Assembly: GCF_009765965.1 (NCBI RefSeq)
Contig: NZ_LMUL01000014.1
Span: 2,060,377-2,124,376, forward strand
Length of the DNA: 64,000 nucleotides
DNA from: Caulobacter sp. S45
Lineage (GTDB): Bacteria > Pseudomonadota > Alphaproteobacteria > Caulobacterales > Caulobacteraceae
Direction of reading: 5' to 3'
Position numbers and translations under genes: made by a program. Shown one piece after another: positions 57,023 to 64,000 of this stretch. The notes beneath the pieces were generated by a model. It ran no database searches, had not been told where the DNA came from, and saw only the letters and a program-made list of their open reading frames with translations. Numbering within the stretch: position 1 is the first letter of the stretch; every line of letters starts with the position of its first letter.

Positions 57023-58795
57023 GTGATGAAAAGAAACGCCCTAAACCGTTCCGCATCGGCGCTGGCGCTGTTCTGCGCGACGTCCCTGATCGCCGTTGCG
57101 GCCTGCAACCGTTCCAGTCAGACCGCCGCGGCGGGGTCTCCCGGCGATGTGGCGCCGCCGCTGTCGGCCCTGCCCCTGACCACCATCAGCACCCCGGTCA
57201 CGCCCGCTCCCCTGGCGAACGCGCTGCCGCCCGCGCCCCGGCCTCGTTTCGCCCGCACCGCCAATCCGGGCGACGCGTACGCCTATCTCGATCGCGCCTA
57301 TGCGATGAGCCATGCGTTCGGCGATGCGCCACCGGACTACGCGGTGGATTACCAGGGCGTGCGGCCGTGGGTCTGGCGCGGGCAGGACAACTCCGAGCGC
57401 GTGGTCGAGCGGCTGCCGAACGGGCTGCGTTACTACTATTATCAGCCGGGCGCCGACGAACCCTACTTCATCCAGGACCCCGACTACGGGTACGCCTACA
57501 GCGGCGACGAGCTGGTGTCGGTCTACGACCAGGGCGGCGGTCTTGTACCCTACGACCGGTGGGACGAGCGGGCCGATATCGCGGGCCGTTATCTCGCCCG
57601 CTCCCGCGCGCTCTATTACGCGTCCCTGCATCAGGAACGGCTGGCTGTCGAGCAGGCGCACTGGAACGAGCGTCACGCCCAGATCGCCGACGAACAGGCC
57701 CAGTGGGCGCAGCAACAGAGCCAGTACGCCGCCTGGGACGCCTACCACCAGGCCCACGCGGCCGAGGAGCAGGCGCACTGGGCCGACGAGCGTTATCGTC
57801 GCGAAGCCTATGCGGCGCGTTATGCGCAGAGCCAGAACGATACGGGCGCCGCCGCGACCGCTTGGCGGTCTGCGCAGGAGGCGCGAGATCACGGGCCATC
57901 GCATGGGCAGGACGGTTATCCTGGCGCAAACGGTCCGGGTGCGCCCTCCAACACGGGGCCGCAAGGTCCGTACGCGGGTGCAGTTCCGAGCGGACCCACC
58001 TCGGGTGACGATCCAGGTCGGCGGCACGCGCTAGAAGCCGGAGCTGTCGCAGGCGCGGGAGTCGCCGCGCTCGCGGCTCAGCACGCCCTCCAGGCGCACG
58101 CCCAGCAGCAAGCCGTTCAGGTTCAGCAAACCGCCCAGCAGCAGGCCCAGGCGTCTCGGCAGGGCGCGCTGGAGGTGCAACGCCAGGCGGCCGACCAGGC
58201 CCACGCCGCCGCCCTGGCGCAACGTCAGGCGGCTCAACAGACTGCGTTCCAGCATCAGGCGGCCGAGAACGGCCAGCGGCAGCCGGCCGCCCAGCAGGCT
58301 CAGGTGCAGGCCAGGGCGCAGATCGAGGCCCAACGTCAGGCGGCCGCCCTGGCCCACGCTACAGCCCTGGCGCAACGACAGGCGGTCCAGCAGGCCGCTG
58401 TCCAACGCCAGGCCGCCGAAAACGGCCAACGTCAGGCGGCGGCGCAACAGGCGCAGGCTCAAGGTCGGGCTCAGGTCGAGGCGGAACGTCAGGTCGCCGC
58501 CCAGGCCCATGCGGCCGCCCAGGCGCAACGCCAAGCATCTCAGCAGGCTGTAGTCCAACGCCAAGCCGCCGAAAACGTGCAACGCCAGGCGGCGACGCAA
58601 CAGGCGCAGGTGCAGGCCAGGGCTCAGATTGACGCGCAGCGACAGGCCGCCGTCCAGGCTCACGCCGCCGCCCAGGCGCAACGTCAGGCGGCTCAGTCAA
58701 CCGCTCGCCCGGCTCCGGTGAACGCCGCGCGACCTGGGCCGGCGGACCCGCGCCGCGATGAACATCATCCGCCCGAAGGTCAACCCCGCCCCTGA
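57023..58795 (+). CDS. Lipoprotein with Gln/Ala-rich tandem repeats
   Basis: This 590-aa protein has a lipoprotein-type signal (LFCATSLIAVAAC, Cys about residue 28), a Pro/Ala linker, a folded-looking domain about residues 85-185 (RVVERLPNGLRYYYYQPG, DEPYFIQDPDYGYAYSG), an acidic/His/Gln-rich helical stretch, and three full 51-residue repeats from residue 399 (unit starts AQRQA and contains RQAAENGQRQ). The repeats predict long coiled helices that could span the periplasm or bind envelope partners. Two ATGs in tandem open it. Confidence 0.8.
   Translation: MMKRNALNRSASALALFCATSLIAVAACNRSSQTAAAGSPGDVAPPLSALPLTTISTPVTPAPLANALPPAPRPRFARTANPGDAYAYLDRAYAMSHAFGDAPPDYAVDYQGVRPWVWRGQDNSERVVERLPNGLRYYYYQPGADEPYFIQDPDYGYAYSGDELVSVYDQGGGLVPYDRWDERADIAGRYLARSRALYYASLHQERLAVEQAHWNERHAQIADEQAQWAQQQSQYAAWDAYHQAHAAEEQAHWADERYRREAYAARYAQSQNDTGAAATAWRSAQEARDHGPSHGQDGYPGANGPGAPSNTGPQGPYAGAVPSGPTSGDDPGRRHALEAGAVAGAGVAALAAQHALQAHAQQQAVQVQQTAQQQAQASRQGALEVQRQAADQAHAAALAQRQAAQQTAFQHQAAENGQRQPAAQQAQVQARAQIEAQRQAAALAHATALAQRQAVQQAAVQRQAAENGQRQAAAQQAQAQGRAQVEAERQVAAQAHAAAQAQRQASQQAVVQRQAAENVQRQAATQQAQVQARAQIDAQRQAAVQAHAAAQAQRQAAQSTARPAPVNAARPGPADPRRDEHHPPEGQPRP
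58217..58675 (+). repeat. Three tandem 153-bp coding repeats
   Basis: Units start at 58217, 58370 and 58523, with a partial fourth at 58676, giving an exact period of 153 bp (51 codons). Each encodes AQRQA...QAAEN...RQ...AQ.Q.RAQ.E.RQ.A..AH.A. Copies differ by many point changes, mostly conservative. Confidence 0.9.
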
Positions 58796-58814
58796 TGCGG
58801 ATAGGTCGCGCCGC

Positions 58815-59315
58815 CTAACCTGCGCCGACCAGCTGCGACAGGATCGACTCGACGGCCGAGGTCGCGGACGCCGCGTTGTCGGTGGAGGCCGTGGTTGAGG
58901 CGGCGGCCGTGGTCGTCGCCGTCGCCGTTGCGCCGGTCGTCGCGGCGGTGCTGGCCGGATCGGTCTGGTTCGCCGCCTCGCCGCCGCCATGGTGGTGATG
59001 GTGGTGAACGGCGTCTGAGCCGCTCTGGCCCTGCGTCGGGTCGGCGTTCAAGGCGCTCGAGGCCTGCGCGCTTGCGGACTGCGGGTCGGCCTGGGCCGAG
59101 ATCAACGCGCTGAGATTGCTGTTGGAGAACTGGGACGACGGCGATTGCAGGGACGACAGCAGCGAGCTGAGGATGCTGGTCGCGTTGCTGGACGTGCTGC
59201 TTCCCGGCGAAGTTTGCCCGCTGGCAGAATTTGCCTGCGTGGTCCCAGCGCTCTGTCCAACGCCTTGCTGGGCGTACTGAAGCCAAGGATTATTGGAAGT
59301 GCTGCCTACCTGCAT
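58815..59315 (-). CDS. Ser/Ala/Thr-rich protein with natural His6 run
   Basis: This 166-aa protein begins MQVGSTSNNPWLQYAQQG and is low-complexity, rich in Ser, Ala, Thr and Gln, with a short helical piece (TSILSSLLSSLQ) and a C-terminal helix (AVESILSQLVGAG). Six consecutive His (codons at 58989-59006) sit between acidic Ala-Val and Gly-Gly-Gly. There is no signal peptide. I do not recognise a family; it faces the repeat lipoprotein tail to tail (19 bp). Confidence 0.65.
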   Translation of the reverse strand: MQVGSTSNNPWLQYAQQGVGQSAGTTQANSASGQTSPGSSTSSNATSILSSLLSSLQSPSSQFSNSNLSALISAQADPQSASAQASSALNADPTQGQSGSDAVHHHHHHGGGEAANQTDPASTAATTGATATATTTAAASTTASTDNAASATSAVESILSQLVGAG

Positions 59316-59541
59316 GGTCGATCTCCAGGGGTTGAGCGCGTGGGCCCCGTCGCCTCTGAGCGTCGTCTTGCAAGATCGATGCACAGTCGGGCGCGCGTTC
59401 GCGAGGTCGGGCTTTCAAGGCGGCCTGCAAGACATGAGGGCCGCTCCGTTAGCGTGCTTTGCGTTGGATGGCGTCTCTGGATTGACGGAACCCGAAAGCC
59501 GGTGAACATGCGTTTCGGGCGTCGATCCCGGGGGTTGGTTC

Positions 59542-62500
59542 ATGTTTGGCGGGCTCAAGCAGAAGGCGGCGGCCCTGGCTGGCGCCGCTCTGGCGTTGGG
59601 ATTCGGCGGCGGCTTCCTGGCGGCCCGCGTGCTGCCGGCTCCGGCCCATACCGCCAGCGCCCCGACCGGCTTCGCCTGGCCCTTCTTCGGCAAGCCCCGC
59701 GCCGCCGATGCGCCGCGCGCCGGCGTGCCCAAACCTGACGGCTTCACCATCTGGACCACCCGGATCGACACCTCGCGCGCCGATCCGGTATCGTGCGTGC
59801 GCCTGACCCGGCCGCTCGACCCGCGGAAATCCTATTCCGACTTCGTGCTGGTCAGCCCCGACCTCGGCCACCCGGTCGCGACCATGGTGCACGACGACGA
59901 GCTCTGCGTGCCGGGCCTGGGGTTCGCCGGCCATCAGCTCACCCTGCTCAAGGGCTTGCCCGCCAAGACCGGCGAAACCCTGGTCGACAACATGCCGGTG
60001 GACTTCGCCGGCGCCGACAAGCCGCCCTATGTCGGCTTCGACGGCCAGGGCGTGATCCTGCCGCGCGAGGAGGCGGACGGCGTCGGCATCGACACCGTCA
60101 ATGTCTCGCGCCTGCATGTCGAGGTCTGGCGCGTGCCGGATCGCAACCTGGTGCGCAAGTCCATCGCCACCTCCGACCCGACGGCGGAGGGCGAGTACGG
60201 CTATGAGGGTGAGGTCGGCGACGACGGCCGGGTGGTCTGGAAGGGCGACGTCGCGGTCAAGGCCCAGGGCGGCCAGCGCGCCGTCACCGTCTTCCCGCTC
60301 GGGGCCGTGCTCAAGGACATGCAGCCGGGGGCCTACTTCATCACCGCGCGCGACGCCTCGGGCGTGTTGGCCAACAAGGCCAAGGGCGACAGCGACGACG
60401 ACCGGCCCGCCCGCGCCCATCGCTGGATTCTGTTCACCGACATGGGTTTGGCCGCCTATGACGGCTCCGATGCGTTCGACGTGGTGGTGCGTTCGCTACA
60501 GACCGCCCGGCCGATGGCGGGGGTGCGCGTCGCCCTGACCGCCAAGGATGGCGAGACCCTGGCCTCGGCCTCGAGCGACGTCCAGGGCCACGTCCGCTTC
60601 GACCACGCCCTGCTCGACGGCGAGGGCGCGGCCAAGGCGGCCATGGTCATGGCCTATGGCCCCAACGCCGACTTCACCCTGCTCGACCTCAGCCGCTCGC
60701 CGCTGGACCTGTCCAATCAGCTCAAGGGCGTGGCCGGTCGGGTCCTGCCGCGCGCCAAGGCCGCGGACGGCCATACGGCGGCGGCTGCGGTGGACGGCTA
60801 TCTCTACACCGATCGCGGCATCTACCGGCCGGGCGAGACGGTGCACCTGATGACCCTGGTGCGCGACCACCTCTCGCGCGCGGTCAAGGACCGCAAGGGG
60901 ATACTGGTGATCCGCCGGCCCTCGGGCACCGAGTTCCGCCGCATCCGCTTCGACACCACGCCGGACGGGTCGCTGGCCCAGGACCTGGTCCTGCCCCGCA
61001 CCGCGCCGCGCGGGGCCTGGCGCGCCACCCTGCAGATGGACGGCGCCGACGACGCCTCCGGCGAGATCAGCTTCGAGGTGCAGGACTTCGCGCCCCAACG
61101 GCTGGCGGTGTCGGTCGTCGGCGACGCCGCCAGGCCGGTGATCGCGGGCGAGGCGCGCAAGCTCGTCGTCAACGCTCGCTTCCTCTACGGCGCGCCGGGT
61201 TCGGGCCTGCAAGCCCAGACCGAGGCCCGCATTGCGCCGGACGCCGATCCCTTCCCCCAATTCAAAGGCTTCCGTTGGGGCGACGAGCAGACCGCGTTCG
61301 AATCCAAGCTGGTCCAGCTGCCGCAGACCACCACCGATGGGGCCGGGAACACCAGCATGACGCTGGACACCGCCCAGGTGGCCGACGCCGTGCAGCCGCT
61401 CAGCGCCGACGTCACCGCTTCGGTGCTGGAGCCGGGCGGGCGTCCGGTCACTGAGGGGCTGACGCTGAAGCTGCGGATGCGGCCGGTCTATTTCGGGGTC
61501 AAGGTCACTCAGGGCAGTCTCGGCGAGGAACAGACCCAAAGCTATGACGTCATCGCCGTGGACCCCCAGGGCCGCCGCGTCGCGCACCCGGTCAACTACA
61601 CTCTGATCTCCGAGAACTGGACCTATACCTGGTTCGAGGAGAACGGCCGCTGGGGCTTCCATCGCACCAGCCGCGACTCCGTGATCGTCCATGGTGCGGT
61701 GGATGTCGGTCCGGGTCAGCCCGCCCGCATCACCCGCAGGCTTCCCTGGGGCGACTATCGCCTGGTGCTGGAGGACCCCACGACCGGCGCCCGCACCGTG
61801 ATCCGCCAGTCCTCCGGCTGGGGCGACAGCGCCAAGGACGAGGACGCGCCCGACACCGCCCGGCTGGCCGTCGGCGACACGCCCTATGCGTCCGGCGACA
61901 CGGTGTCCCTGCACATCGATTCCCCCTTCGCCGGCGAGGCCGAGGTGGCGGTGGCGTCGGATCGGGTCATCGAGCTCAAGACCGTCAGCGTGCCAGCCGG
62001 CGGGACCACCGTGCGCCTGCACGCTGGACCCGAATGGGGCGGCGGGGCCTATCTGCTGGTCAGCGTGATGCAGCCGCGCAACCCGAGCGCCGCGCCCAAG
62101 TCGCGCCGCGCGCTCGGCCTGATCTATGTGCCGCTCAAACCCAAGGGCAAGATCCTTACCGTCGCGCTCTCGGCGCCCGGCAAGCTCGACTCGCGTACGC
62201 CGATCACCATCCCGCTGCAGGTCAAGGGCCTGGCCTTCGGCGCCCACGCCCATGTCACGGTCGCGGCGGTGGACGAAGGCATCCTGCGCCTGACCCACCA
62301 GGCCTCGCCCGATCCGGTGAAGTGGTACTTCGGCCGGCGCGCCCTGTCGGTGGACTATCGCGACGACTACGGCCGGCTGCTGAACCCCAATCTGGGGGCG
62401 CCGGCGGCGGTGAACTACGGCGGCGACGAGGTCGGCGGCGCGGGCCTGGGGGCGACCCCGATCAAGACCGTGGCTCTGTGGTCCGGCGTGGTCGAGACCG

Positions 62501-64000
62501 GGGCCGACGGCCGGGCGACCATCCATCTGCCGGCCGGCGCCTTCAACGGCCAGCTGCGCCTGATGGCGGTGGCCTGGAACGATGAGGCGGTCGGCGGCGG
62601 CCAGCAGTCGGTGCTGGTGCGCGAGCCGGTGGTGGCCGAGCTCGACCTGCCCCGCTTCATGGCTCCGGGCGACCGGGCCGACATCGGGCTGGAGCTGCAC
62701 AATGTCGAGGGCAAGGTCGGCGCATACGTCGCCCGCATCTTTGGCCAGGGCGGCCTGCTGGCGCCGTTCCAGAAGCTGTACCAGCTCGCCTTCGGCCAGC
62801 GCATCCTGGACCACATCCCGCTGACCGCGCCCAACCGGCCGGGCATCGGCGCGGTGACGCTGAAGGTGAACGGGCCCGGCTTCGACACCAGCGTCAGCTA
62901 TCCGCTGGAGACCCGCTTCGGCTGGAGCGCCATCACCCGCACCACCCTGGCCTTCCAGAAGCCCGGCGAGGCGTTCACGCCCACGCCAGACCTGCTGGCC
63001 GGCCTGTCGCCAGGCCAGCTGTCGATGACGGTGTCCTACTCGCCGTTCCGCGGCTTCGACCCGGCGCCGATCGCCGAAGCCCTGCAGCGCTATCCCTATG
63101 GCTGCACCGAACAGCTGGTCTCCGTCGCCTATCCCCTGCTCTACGCCCAGGAGATGTCGAGCTCGGCCAAGCTGCAGCGCACCCCAGCCGCCCTGCTCGA
63201 CGCGACGATCAAGCTGCTCGACCGCCAGGGCATGGACGGGGCGTTCGGCCTGTGGCGGCCGGGCGATGGCGAGGCCGACGCCTGGCTCGGCGCCTATACG
63301 GTCGACTTCCTGCTCGAGGCCCGCAATCGCGGCGTCCCCGTGCCGGCCGAGGCGATGGACCGGGCCCTGCACGGCATGCGGCTGATCTCCCAGCCGTCCA
63401 GTTCGCCCAGCATCGAGTACATGCTCGAGTACCGCAGCTTCTGGGGGACCCAGGCCGAGCAGATGACCAAGCGGCTGCGCTCGCGGGCGGCGGCCTACGC
63501 CCTGTACGACCTGGCCAAGGCGCACCAAGGCGACCTGCCCCGCCTGCGCTGGTTCCACGACGTGCAGTTCGCCGACGAGGCCTCGCCGCTCGCCCGCGCC
63601 CAGGTCGGGGCCGGGCTGGCGATGATGGGCGACCGCGCCCGCGCCCACGACAGCTTCGTCCAGGCGGTCAAGGCGCTGGGCTACCAGGAGCCGTTCGACT
63701 GGTATCAAAGCCCGCTGCGCGACCTGGCGGGCGTGGTGGCTCTGGCCTACGAGGCGGGCGAGACGGGAATCGCGCACAGCCTGCAGACCCGGCTGGAGAA
63801 CTCGGTGCGCAGCCCCGACGACCTCAACACCCAGGAACAGGCGCGCCTGCTGCAGGCCGCCCACGCCATGCTGACCGCCGCCGGGCCAATCTATATCGAC
63901 GCCAAGGGGGTCAGGCCCCTGTCCGGCGCACGCTGGGCTGTGGGCCGGCTTGCTGACGCGCGCTTCGTCAACAGCGGGCGAGGCGGGTTGTGGCGGACGG
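59542..64000 (+). CDS. Alpha-2-macroglobulin family protein (YfhM type), 3' partial
   Basis: The frame runs open from ATG 59542 to the window end, at least 1486 aa. It has an N-terminal hydrophobic signal or anchor (AAALAGAALALGFGGGFLAARVL), macroglobulin domains (CVRLTRPLDPRKSYSDFVLV; DGYLYTDRGIYRPGETVHLM, the MG2 signature), an A2M core (VALWSGVVETGADGRATIHLP) and the thioester motif GCTEQ with Cys at residue 1188. Such proteins trap proteases in the periplasm and are usually beside pbpC, which may follow. Identity is clear; the end is missing. Confidence 0.93.
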   Translation, partial: MFGGLKQKAAALAGAALALGFGGGFLAARVLPAPAHTASAPTGFAWPFFGKPRAADAPRAGVPKPDGFTIWTTRIDTSRADPVSCVRLTRPLDPRKSYSDFVLVSPDLGHPVATMVHDDELCVPGLGFAGHQLTLLKGLPAKTGETLVDNMPVDFAGADKPPYVGFDGQGVILPREEADGVGIDTVNVSRLHVEVWRVPDRNLVRKSIATSDPTAEGEYGYEGEVGDDGRVVWKGDVAVKAQGGQRAVTVFPLGAVLKDMQPGAYFITARDASGVLANKAKGDSDDDRPARAHRWILFTDMGLAAYDGSDAFDVVVRSLQTARPMAGVRVALTAKDGETLASASSDVQGHVRFDHALLDGEGAAKAAMVMAYGPNADFTLLDLSRSPLDLSNQLKGVAGRVLPRAKAADGHTAAAAVDGYLYTDRGIYRPGETVHLMTLVRDHLSRAVKDRKGILVIRRPSGTEFRRIRFDTTPDGSLAQDLVLPRTAPRGAWRATLQMDGADDASGEISFEVQDFAPQRLAVSVVGDAARPVIAGEARKLVVNARFLYGAPGSGLQAQTEARIAPDADPFPQFKGFRWGDEQTAFESKLVQLPQTTTDGAGNTSMTLDTAQVADAVQPLSADVTASVLEPGGRPVTEGLTLKLRMRPVYFGVKVTQGSLGEEQTQSYDVIAVDPQGRRVAHPVNYTLISENWTYTWFEENGRWGFHRTSRDSVIVHGAVDVGPGQPARITRRLPWGDYRLVLEDPTTGARTVIRQSSGWGDSAKDEDAPDTARLAVGDTPYASGDTVSLHIDSPFAGEAEVAVASDRVIELKTVSVPAGGTTVRLHAGPEWGGGAYLLVSVMQPRNPSAAPKSRRALGLIYVPLKPKGKILTVALSAPGKLDSRTPITIPLQVKGLAFGAHAHVTVAAVDEGILRLTHQASPDPVKWYFGRRALSVDYRDDYGRLLNPNLGAPAAVNYGGDEVGGAGLGATPIKTVALWSGVVETGADGRATIHLPAGAFNGQLRLMAVAWNDEAVGGGQQSVLVREPVVAELDLPRFMAPGDRADIGLELHNVEGKVGAYVARIFGQGGLLAPFQKLYQLAFGQRILDHIPLTAPNRPGIGAVTLKVNGPGFDTSVSYPLETRFGWSAITRTTLAFQKPGEAFTPTPDLLAGLSPGQLSMTVSYSPFRGFDPAPIAEALQRYPYGCTEQLVSVAYPLLYAQEMSSSAKLQRTPAALLDATIKLLDRQGMDGAFGLWRPGDGEADAWLGAYTVDFLLEARNRGVPVPAEAMDRALHGMRLISQPSSSPSIEYMLEYRSFWGTQAEQMTKRLRSRAAAYALYDLAKAHQGDLPRLRWFHDVQFADEASPLARAQVGAGLAMMGDRARAHDSFVQAVKALGYQEPFDWYQSPLRDLAGVVALAYEAGETGIAHSLQTRLENSVRSPDDLNTQEQARLLQAAHAMLTAAGPIYIDAKGVRPLSGARWAVGRLADARFVNSGRGGLWRT

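Noticed and set aside
56710..57108. Minus-strand 132-codon frame
   Set aside because: It overlaps the RES gene end and the start of the repeat lipoprotein; the sequence looks non-coding.
58217..58675. 153-bp repeats as a CRISPR array
   Set aside because: The repeats are adjacent coding units with no spacers and an open reading frame throughout.
60496..63864. Minus-strand open frame of 1122 codons
   Set aside because: It is a GC-driven shadow of the macroglobulin gene, with His/Arg/Gly/Gln-rich composition and no recognisable domain.

Overview
The window is high-GC chromosomal DNA of an alphaproteobacterium, most probably family Caulobacteraceae (Caulobacter/Phenylobacterium type; I cannot fix the genus). 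The evidence is the gene order on both sides of position 11 kb. mnmE-mnmG-rsmG-parA-parB, rho and hemJ-hemH-hemE lie to the left. A DUF299 phosphotransferase regulator, maf, aroE, coaE, dnaQ, secB and a Tim44-like gene lie to the right. From memory, this is the neighbourhood of the Caulobacter crescentus chromosome origin (Cori), which sits between hemE and the DUF299 gene.

The key region is 10932-11442, a 511-bp gene-free stretch. It holds an AT-rich tract with a perfect TTAA-N7-TTAA CtrA box, DnaA-box-like 9-mers, TCCCCA motifs and alternative hairpins, and genes diverge from it. I interpret it as the replication origin. Five parS-like sites (core GTTCCACGTG) lie within 10 kb to its left, in and around parA, rsmG, mnmG, mnmE and hemE. 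The window therefore contains origin, centromere sites and segregation genes. No dnaA, dnaN or gyrB is visible here.

1-10931 (left arm, mostly minus strand): parB start, parA, rsmG, mnmG, mnmE and a DUF6489 gene in one tightly packed run; a plus-strand dienelactone-hydrolase/quinone-oxidoreductase pair; rho; and the translationally coupled haem genes hemE-hemH-hemJ. 11443-26014 (right arm, mostly plus strand): DUF299-maf-aroE-coaE-dnaQ, secB, a tim44-like-mltA-smr run, nth, DUF2244, an Ada-type methyltransferase, a thioesterase, a Fur/Zur regulator, a SapC-like gene, a 1-Cys peroxiredoxin and acetyl-CoA synthetase.

26015-31872 is a complete selenocysteine system: selD, selA-selB and tRNA-Sec, with a small membrane protein gene inside it. 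31948-46654 carries housekeeping genes: an XRE regulator, nfu, folB with a pteridine-reductase-like SDR, a 26-residue membrane peptide, rlmN, grpE-hrcA, rph, tRNA-Ile(CAU), lgt, a MidA-like methyltransferase, pgeF, an ABC-F ATPase, dut and coaBC. 46803-54216 has the rpoN-hpf-ptsN regulatory cluster, a small heat-shock protein with its DUF1150 partner, two convergent Gly/Tyr-rich secreted proteins, an internally deleted MaoC-like gene, ribF and a zinc-finger protein.

54326-64000 is more accessory: an ABC ATPase, tRNA-Arg(CCG) followed by a RES/Xre toxin-antitoxin pair, a lipoprotein with exact-period 153-bp tandem repeats, a Ser/Ala/Thr-rich protein with a natural six-histidine run, and a very large thioester-containing alpha-2-macroglobulin that runs off the end.
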